A stretch of 5,149 bases of DNA, taken from assembly GCF_938018145.1 (NCBI RefSeq), contig NZ_CALIII010000457.1:1-5149 (forward strand), written 5' to 3'. Below the pieces are notes generated by a model that was given only the letters and a program-made list of their open reading frames with translations, did no database searches and had not been told where the DNA came from. The position numbers and the translations under genes were made by a program. Position 1 is the stretch's first letter; the number at the start of each line of letters is the position of its first letter. The stretch comes from an uncultured Campylobacter sp. GTDB lineage: Bacteria; Campylobacterota; Campylobacteria; Campylobacterales; Campylobacteraceae. This document shows, piece after piece, positions 1 to 5,149 of this stretch.

Positions 1-187
1 GAATAAAAATAAAATCGAATTTTATACGGTTAAATTTGGTTGGGGTGTGGGGATTAAAAATAGAAGAGTTGGTTTGGGTGAAATTGGGGATAAATTAGAA
101 TTTTTTGTAAATGGGTAGGTGGAATTTGAGGGCGCTTAATATTTTATTAACAAAAAAAGAAGATAAAAATTTGAGAATATTTTTCGG
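1..187. other. AT-rich, gene-free left end with strong G/C strand asymmetry
   Basis: No convincing gene is seen here. The stretch is much poorer in GC than the genes to its right. From 28 to 132 the plus strand contains no C but 39 G. A plus-strand frame is open from base 2 to a TAG at 116-118 (38 codons, ending ...LEFFVNG). A second plus-strand frame is open to a TAG at 96-98, and a minus-strand frame is also open, so openness is poor evidence of coding here. The first frame could be the tail of a gene entering from the left edge and converging on the tRNA, but I recognise no family. A perfect 6-bp AT inverted repeat with a 3-base loop lies at 136-150. Confidence 0.5.
152..184 (-). terminator. 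Weak candidate terminator after tRNA-Arg
   Basis: Read on the minus strand just after the tRNA, AAAAAT (184-179) can pair with ATTTTT (170-165) around an 8-base loop, and a run of seven T follows at 158-152. The stem is all AT and short, so it is weak as an intrinsic terminator. It is listed because it is the only stem followed by a T-run at the end of this transcript. Confidence 0.2.
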
Positions 188-264
188 TGGTGTCCCCAAC
201 AGGATTTGAACCTGTGGCCTCAGAATTAGGAATTCTGCGCTCTATCCAGCTGAGCTATGAGGAC
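188..264 (-). tRNA. tRNA-Arg (anticodon CCT)
   Basis: This tRNA delivers arginine to AGG codons. The minus strand folds into a complete cloverleaf of 77 bases. The acceptor arms are GTCCTCA and TGGGGAC (one T-G wobble), followed by discriminator A and a genome-encoded CCA at 190-188. The D arm is GCTC/GAGC. The anticodon stem is CAGAA/TTCTG with loop TTCCTAA, which puts anticodon CCT at 230-228. The variable loop is AGGCC, and the T arm is ACAGG/CCTGT with loop TTCAAAT. It lies 82 bases after the fusA stop on the same strand, beyond the fusA terminator hairpin. It could be made by read-through or from its own weak promoter; TACAAA at 284-279 is the only -10-like hexamer nearby. Nothing in the fold looks degenerate. 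Confidence 0.96.
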
Positions 265-303
265 AAAAATATCAAATTTTTGTAAAAAAGACCAAAATTG
301 AAG

Positions 304-337
304 TTAAATTTAATGGCGAGGATTTACATCCCCGCCA
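304..337 (-). terminator. Intrinsic terminator of the str operon (after fusA)
   Basis: Starting 9 bases after the fusA stop, the minus strand forms a 10-bp stem, TGGCGGGGAT (337-328) with ATCCTCGCCA (323-314), containing one G-T wobble. It is closed by a four-base GTAA loop, which is a GNRA-type tetraloop. The tail is TTAAATTTAAC rather than a pure T-run. The same TTAAATTTA tail follows the rpoC terminator, which supports this being the local terminator style. It separates fusA from tRNA-Arg. Confidence 0.75.
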
Positions 338-346
338 AAAATCGGT

Positions 347-2425
347 TTAGCCGTTTCTTTTCTTGATAATCTCTTCGCTGACGTTCTTTGGAACTTCCTC
401 ATAGTGGTCAAATTCCATAGAATAAGTCGCGCGACCTTGCGTCATAGAGCGAAGGTCGGTAGAGTAACCAAACATCTGGGCTAGCGGGCAGAAAGCAGTA
501 ATAATCTTGCTTCCGTTGCGCTCGTCCATAGAATTTACTTGACCGCGGCGTTTATTTAAGTCGCCGATAACGTCGCCCATATAGTCCTCAGGCGTCTCAA
601 CCTCGACCTTCATCATAGGCTCAAGGATAACCGCGCCCGCTTTTCTAGCGCCCTCTTTGAAGCCCATAGAAGCAGCTAGTTTAAACGCCATTTCAGACGA
701 GTCGACTTCGTGGTAGCTACCGTCAAATAGGGTAACCTTAACGTCCTCGACCGGATAGCCGGCAAGCACGCCGCTTTGTAGCGCCTCTTTGCAGCCTTTT
801 TCAACCGCCGGGATGTACTCTTTAGGAACTACGCCGCCCTTGATGTCGTTAACGAACTCAAATCCGCTAGCCGCAGGTAGCGGCTCAAGGCGCAAGAATA
901 CGTGTCCGTACTGACCGCGACCGCCTGATTGCTTAGCGTATTTATACTCTTGCTCGACTGTTTTGCGGATAGTCTCGCGGTATGCAACTTGCGGTTGACC
1001 TACTTCGGCATCGACCTTAAATTCGCGTAGCATTCTGTCTACGATGATCTCAAGGTGAAGCTCGCCCATACCGCTGATGATAGTTTGACCGCTCTCTTCG
1101 TCGGTGCCAACCCTAAAGCTTGGATCCTCTTGAGCTAGTTTTTGAAGCGCGATAGCCATTTTTTCTTGGTCGGCTTTAGTTTTTGGCTCAACGGCAACGC
1201 TGATAACCGGCTCAGGGAAGTCCATTTTCTCAAGGATAACCTTGTCTTTTTCGCTAGCTAGCGTATCGCCTGTTAGGGTATTTTTTAGACCTACGACCGC
1301 ACCGATCTCACCCGCGTGAATAACGGAAACTTCCTCGCGTTTATTTGAGTGCATTTTTAGTAGACGACCGATTCTTTCTTTATTGTCTTGAACGGTGTTG
1401 TAAGCATAGCTACCGCTCTCAAGACTACCGCGGTAAACGCGGATAAAGGTAAGCTGTCCGACGAACGGGTCGGTCATAATCTTAAACGCAAGAGCCGCAA
1501 ATTCGCCGTTATCGGTGCTTTCTACCGTTACTTCGCTACCGTCTTCATAAACGCCCTTAATCGCCTCGATCTCATCAGGTGCAGGCAAATACGCTACGAC
1601 TGCGTCAAGTAGAGGCTGGATACCTTTGTTTTTAAATGCCGTTCCGCAAAGCATCGGAGTTATCGTCATTCTTAAGCAGCCTGCTTTGATCCCTTTTTTG
1701 ATTTCTTCTTCGCTTAGCTCCTCGCCTGAGAAAAATTTCTCCATCAAGCTATCGTCGGTTTCAGAAACCGCTTCGATCAACTTAGTGCGGTACTCTTCAG
1801 CTTTTTCTTTTACCTCTGCAGGGATTTCTATCTCTTTATAGTCAGTCGGCTTTTTGTCGTCTTCCCAAACGTAAGCTTTCATTTTAACCAAATCGACTAC
1901 GCCTCTAAAGTTATCCTCTGCGCCGATAGGAATTTGAATAGGCACCGGATTTGCTTTTAGGCGGTTTCTGATTTGAGACTCGACGTTAAAGAAATTTGCG
2001 CCGATTCTGTCCATTTTGTTTACGAAAACGATTCTTGGGACGTGATATTTATTTGCTTGTCTCCAAACGGTCTCAGACTGAGGCTGTACGCCGCCGACTG
2101 AGCAAAATACCGAAACAGCACCGTCAAGAACGCGCATAGAACGCTCAACTTCGATAGTAAAGTCAACGTGGCCCGGAGTGTCGATCAAATTTATCTGGTG
2201 ATCTTTCCAAAAGCAAGTCGTTGCCGCAGACGTAATCGTGATGCCGCGCTCTTTTTCTTGCTCCATCCAGTCCATCGTAGCAGCGCCGTCGTGAACCTCG
2301 CCGATCTTGTGGCTCATACCGGTAAAGAACAAAATTCTTTCGCTGGTCGTAGTTTTACCGGCATCGATGTGAGCAGCGATACCGATGTTTCTAACCATAT
2401 GTAAAGGGGTTTTTCTATCTGCCAT
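347..2425 (-). CDS. fusA: Elongation factor G (EF-G)
   Basis: EF-G is the cytoplasmic GTPase that drives translocation of tRNA and mRNA on the ribosome and, with ribosome recycling factor, splits used ribosomes. The 692-residue protein is full length for the family. The GTPase motifs are all present: P-loop AHIDAGKTT (18-26), switch I RGITIT (60-65), DTPGH (82-86) with the catalytic His86, NKMD (136-139) and GTA (261-263). Domain II follows at about 295-395, domain III at 400-480, domain IV at 483-600 ([11 protein letters not shown] at 499-509 and the tip segment [10 protein letters not shown] at 572-581), and domain V at the C-terminus with [10 protein letters not shown] (624-633). The ATG is fixed by a full AGGAGG Shine-Dalgarno site 5 bases upstream. 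It is the last protein gene of rpsL-rpsG-fusA; no tuf gene follows. I see no frameshift or missing catalytic residue. Confidence 0.99.
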   Translation of the reverse strand: MADRKTPLHMVRNIGIAAHIDAGKTTTSERILFFTGMSHKIGEVHDGAATMDWMEQEKERGITITSAATTCFWKDHQINLIDTPGHVDFTIEVERSMRVLDGAVSVFCSVGGVQPQSETVWRQANKYHVPRIVFVNKMDRIGANFFNVESQIRNRLKANPVPIQIPIGAEDNFRGVVDLVKMKAYVWEDDKKPTDYKEIEIPAEVKEKAEEYRTKLIEAVSETDDSLMEKFFSGEELSEEEIKKGIKAGCLRMTITPMLCGTAFKNKGIQPLLDAVVAYLPAPDEIEAIKGVYEDGSEVTVESTDNGEFAALAFKIMTDPFVGQLTFIRVYRGSLESGSYAYNTVQDNKERIGRLLKMHSNKREEVSVIHAGEIGAVVGLKNTLTGDTLASEKDKVILEKMDFPEPVISVAVEPKTKADQEKMAIALQKLAQEDPSFRVGTDEESGQTIISGMGELHLEIIVDRMLREFKVDAEVGQPQVAYRETIRKTVEQEYKYAKQSGGRGQYGHVFLRLEPLPAASGFEFVNDIKGGVVPKEYIPAVEKGCKEALQSGVLAGYPVEDVKVTLFDGSYHEVDSSEMAFKLAASMGFKEGARKAGAVILEPMMKVEVETPEDYMGDVIGDLNKRRGQVNSMDERNGSKIITAFCPLAQMFGYSTDLRSMTQGRATYSMEFDHYEEVPKNVSEEIIKKRNG

Positions 2426-2430
2426 ACCAG

Positions 2431-2436
2431 CCTCCT
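2431..2436 (-). promoter_or_regulatory. Strong ribosome binding site of fusA, abutting the rpsG stop
   Basis: The perfect AGGAGG at 2436-2431 lies one base after the rpsG TAA (2440-2438) and 5 bases before the fusA ATG. The gap between the genes is only 12 bases, so ribosomes ending rpsG can start fusA directly. Translational coupling is therefore likely (inference). Confidence 0.85.
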
Positions 2437-2437
2437 C

Positions 2438-2920
<483 letters not shown>

Positions 2921-2944
2921 TCAAATTTTATAAATTTTACTCAA

Positions 2945-2967
2945 ACCTATGCCGCTAATGGCATGGT
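2945..2967 (-). promoter_or_regulatory. Bulged hairpin between rpsL and rpsG, possible S7 operator
   Basis: On the minus strand, ACCATGCC (2967-2960) pairs with GGCATAGGT (2953-2945), giving 8 bp with one bulged A and a six-base ATTAGC loop. It starts 16 bases after the rpsL stop and ends 36 bases before the rpsG start. No T-run follows, so it is unlikely to be a terminator. Its place matches where S7 binds its own mRNA in E. coli, but whether S7 binds here is inference. Confidence 0.35.
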
Positions 2968-2983
2968 CTGCGAACCTAAATTT

Positions 2984-3391
2984 TTATTTCTTTTTACCCG
3001 CTGCGGCTGCCGCTTGACCAGGTTTTGGACGTTTAGCGCCGTATTTTGAGCGAGAAACTGTTCTTTTCGCAACGCCGGCTGTATCAAGAGCGCCGCGTAC
3101 GATGTGGTATTTAACACCCGGTAAGTCCTTAACACGGCCGCCGCGCACTAGTACGATGCTATGTTCTTGTAGGTTGTGGCCTTCACCGCCGATATAGCTG
3201 ATCACTTCAAATCCGCTTGTAAGCCTAACTTTGGCAACTTTTCTCAAAGCCGAGTTTGGTTTTTTAGGAGTCGTAGTATAGACCCTAGTGCAAACTCCTC
3301 TTCTTTGAGGACACTCTTTTAGCGCTGGAGATTTTGACTTAAAAGTCACTTTCTTGCGCTCTTTTCTGACCAATTGATTAATGGTTGGCAC
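2984..3391 (-). CDS. rpsL: 30S ribosomal protein S12
   Basis: S12 sits at the decoding centre of the 30S subunit and controls reading accuracy. The 135-residue protein carries the family core: NQLVRK (5-10), [20 protein letters not shown] (27-46), [14 protein letters not shown] (65-78) and [10 protein letters not shown] (84-93). Residues tied to streptomycin resistance, Lys43 and Lys88, are both the sensitive type. Asp89, the site modified to methylthio-aspartate by RimO in bacteria that have that enzyme, is present. The start codon is GTG, fixed by an upstream AAAGGA site and by the standard N-terminus ([10 protein letters not shown]). Compared with the 124-residue E. coli protein it ends in an extra Ala/Lys-rich tail, [11 protein letters not shown]. 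It is the first gene of the str operon, 97 bases after the DoxX-family gene. Confidence 0.99.
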   Translation of the reverse strand: MPTINQLVRKERKKVTFKSKSPALKECPQRRGVCTRVYTTTPKKPNSALRKVAKVRLTSGFEVISYIGGEGHNLQEHSIVLVRGGRVKDLPGVKYHIVRGALDTAGVAKRTVSRSKYGAKRPKPGQAAAAAGKKK

Positions 3392-3397
3392 AGTAAT

Positions 3398-3403
3398 TCC
3401 TTT
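3398..3403 (-). promoter_or_regulatory. Ribosome binding site that fixes the GTG start of rpsL
   Basis: AAAGGA at 3403-3398 lies 6 bases before the GTG at 3391-3389. The site, together with the conserved [11 protein letters not shown]-terminus, decides for this GTG; no ATG near it would give a normal S12. Confidence 0.8.
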
Positions 3404-3448
3404 CGACTAAATTTATTAAAAAGACTTGATTTTATTTAAATTTGGCTT

Positions 3449-3454
3449 AATATA
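3449..3454 (-). promoter_or_regulatory. Candidate -10 box for the str operon
   Basis: TATATT at 3454-3449, inside TTATATTAAG, lies in the 97-base gap before rpsL, about 58 bases from the start codon. No clear -35 box is seen; the upstream stretch holds only a weak CTTAAA. Campylobacter sigma-70 promoters usually lack a conserved -35, so this is plausible but unproven. Rival -10-like hexamers exist closer to rpsL, for example TAAAAT near 3434-3429. Confidence 0.3.
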
Positions 3455-3490
3455 AGGTAAATTCCATCTTTAAGACCGAATTTTATCACA

Positions 3491-3880
3491 CTAATCTTTT
3501 CTAATCGCGTACCTTCCGCTTCCGCTAAAGATAATGCAAAGCGATAAAGCGATGTAAAGATATAAAATTTCAGCCTTAAAGCCGCCGACATTTGTAAGCT
3601 CTAGCAAATTTCCAAGCCCGTAGTAGGCATACATTATCGTTAGGCTCGTGCCGATTACGAGTAGCGCGCCTACTCTTGAAAATATCCCTAGAATTATCAT
3701 TATCGGAGCAACAACCTCGCCTATATAGGAGCCGTAAGCCACAATCTCAGGCAAGCCGGCTTTTGTTAAAATACTTTTTACGCCGCCTATGCCGTGTAAA
3801 ATTTTCGCAAAGCCGTGCATAAAAAGGCAGACACCAAGCCCTAGTCTCGCAAACAAAATTCCCAAATCGAAATTTTTCAT
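3491..3880 (-). CDS. DoxX-family small integral membrane protein
   Basis: The 129-residue protein is typical in length for the DoxX family. Four hydrophobic segments are visible at about 6-24, 48-67, 70-90 and 103-120, so it should span the inner membrane four times. Family-type features are Arg12 and HGFAK (22-26) at the end of helix 1, the AGLP turn at 41-44, Glu55 inside helix 2 (YIGEVVAPI), Glu104 before helix 4, and the closing GSGRYAI (120-126). The family is tied loosely to redox, quinone or thiol stress (a DoxX protein partners SodA and SseA in Mycobacterium), but the substrate is unknown here and no function should be assumed. The ATG has GGAG 5 bases upstream and the stop is TAG. 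It stands between the rpoC terminator and rpsL, probably with its own promoter. Nothing looks truncated. Confidence 0.9.
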   Translation of the reverse strand: MKNFDLGILFARLGLGVCLFMHGFAKILHGIGGVKSILTKAGLPEIVAYGSYIGEVVAPIMIILGIFSRVGALLVIGTSLTIMYAYYGLGNLLELTNVGGFKAEILYLYIALSLCIIFSGSGRYAIRKD

Positions 3881-3912
3881 TTTTACTCCAAATTTTCAAA
3901 TTTAAAGGATGG

Positions 3913-3918
3913 ATTTTA
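3913..3918 (-). promoter_or_regulatory. Candidate -10 box for the DoxX-family gene
   Basis: TAAAAT at 3918-3913, within GATAAAAT, lies about 32 bases before the ATG and downstream of the rpoC terminator. It would give a short leader. No clear -35 is seen. Since the rpoC hairpin should stop most upstream transcription, a promoter is expected near here; this hexamer is the best candidate I can see. Confidence 0.3.
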
Positions 3919-3934
3919 TCTGATTAGTTTTAAA

Positions 3935-3956
3935 GCGAGGTAAATTTAAGCCTCGC
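3935..3956 (-). promoter_or_regulatory. Second hairpin competing with the rpoC terminator
   Basis: GCGAGG (3956-3951) is the downstream arm of the rpoC terminator but can also pair with CCTCGC (3940-3935), leaving a ten-base loop that contains AAATTT, with TTTAAAAC following. The two folds share an arm and cannot form together. The first fold is longer (10 bp) and forms earlier, so this one would matter mainly if the first is blocked. It may be no more than a duplicated arm. Confidence 0.35.
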
Positions 3957-3973
3957 CGAATTTGGCGAGGCTT
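3948..3973 (-). terminator. Intrinsic terminator of rpoC (rpoBC operon end)
   Basis: Thirteen bases after the rpoC stop, the minus strand forms a perfect 10-bp stem, AAGCCTCGCC (3973-3964) with GGCGAGGCTT (3957-3948), around an AAATTC loop. The tail runs into TTAAATTTA, sharing its first two T with the stem. It should end the RNA polymerase transcript and isolate the DoxX-family gene. The tail is a mixed A/T run, so termination may be partial. Confidence 0.8.
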
Positions 3974-3986
3974 GTGGGGTTAAATT

Positions 3987-5149
<1,163 letters not shown>

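Noticed and set aside
2..118. Plus-strand frame open from the left edge to TAG at 116-118 (38 codons)
   Set aside because: A second plus-strand frame and a minus-strand frame are also open over much of the same stretch, no family is recognised, and base composition is unlike the genes. Kept only as a possibility in the region entry.
1251..1262. Perfect 12-base palindrome CGCTAGCTAGCG
   Set aside because: It encodes Leu-Ala-Ser within EF-G and arises from common codons; nothing suggests a binding site.
1388..1841. Plus-strand open frames opposite fusA
   Set aside because: They are antisense to an unbroken EF-G gene and show no recognisable domains.
3459..3483. AAATTC...GAATTT inverted repeat after the DoxX-family gene as a terminator
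   Set aside because: The stem is only 6 bp, mostly AT, with a 13-base loop and no T-run after it.

Overview
This window reads as a chromosomal housekeeping segment from the Campylobacterota, most likely the genus Campylobacter. The evidence is the gene content (rpoC, rpsL, rpsG, fusA), the protein sequences, the AT-rich gaps full of AAATTT, and coding DNA with a clearly higher GC content than C. jejuni (more like the C. showae/rectus/curvus/concisus group). That placement is inference; the species cannot be fixed from the sequence alone.

Every supported gene lies on the minus strand, so transcription runs from right to left. From the right edge the order is: the C-terminal 386 codons of rpoC (RNA polymerase beta'), cut by the window edge; a strong hairpin terminator; a small four-helix membrane protein of the DoxX family; a 97-base gap with a possible promoter; the str operon rpsL (S12) - rpsG (S7) - fusA (EF-G); a second hairpin terminator; a tRNA-Arg with anticodon CCT and an encoded CCA end; and finally 187 bases of low-GC DNA with no convincing gene.

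The genes belong to the core transcription and translation machinery: RpoC is the catalytic large subunit of RNA polymerase, S12 and S7 build the decoding site and head of the 30S subunit, EF-G moves tRNA and mRNA through the ribosome, and tRNA-Arg(CCU) reads AGG codons. The DoxX-family gene is the one non-core item. It sits between rpoC and rpsL, a junction that carries unrelated cargo in C. jejuni (the L-fucose locus, from memory).

I found no new multi-gene system. The points most worth a second look are regulatory or compositional: a three-segment, mutually exclusive hairpin arrangement after rpoC, a bulged hairpin between rpsL and rpsG placed where S7 autoregulation acts in other bacteria, and a 105-base stretch at the left end with no C on the plus strand.
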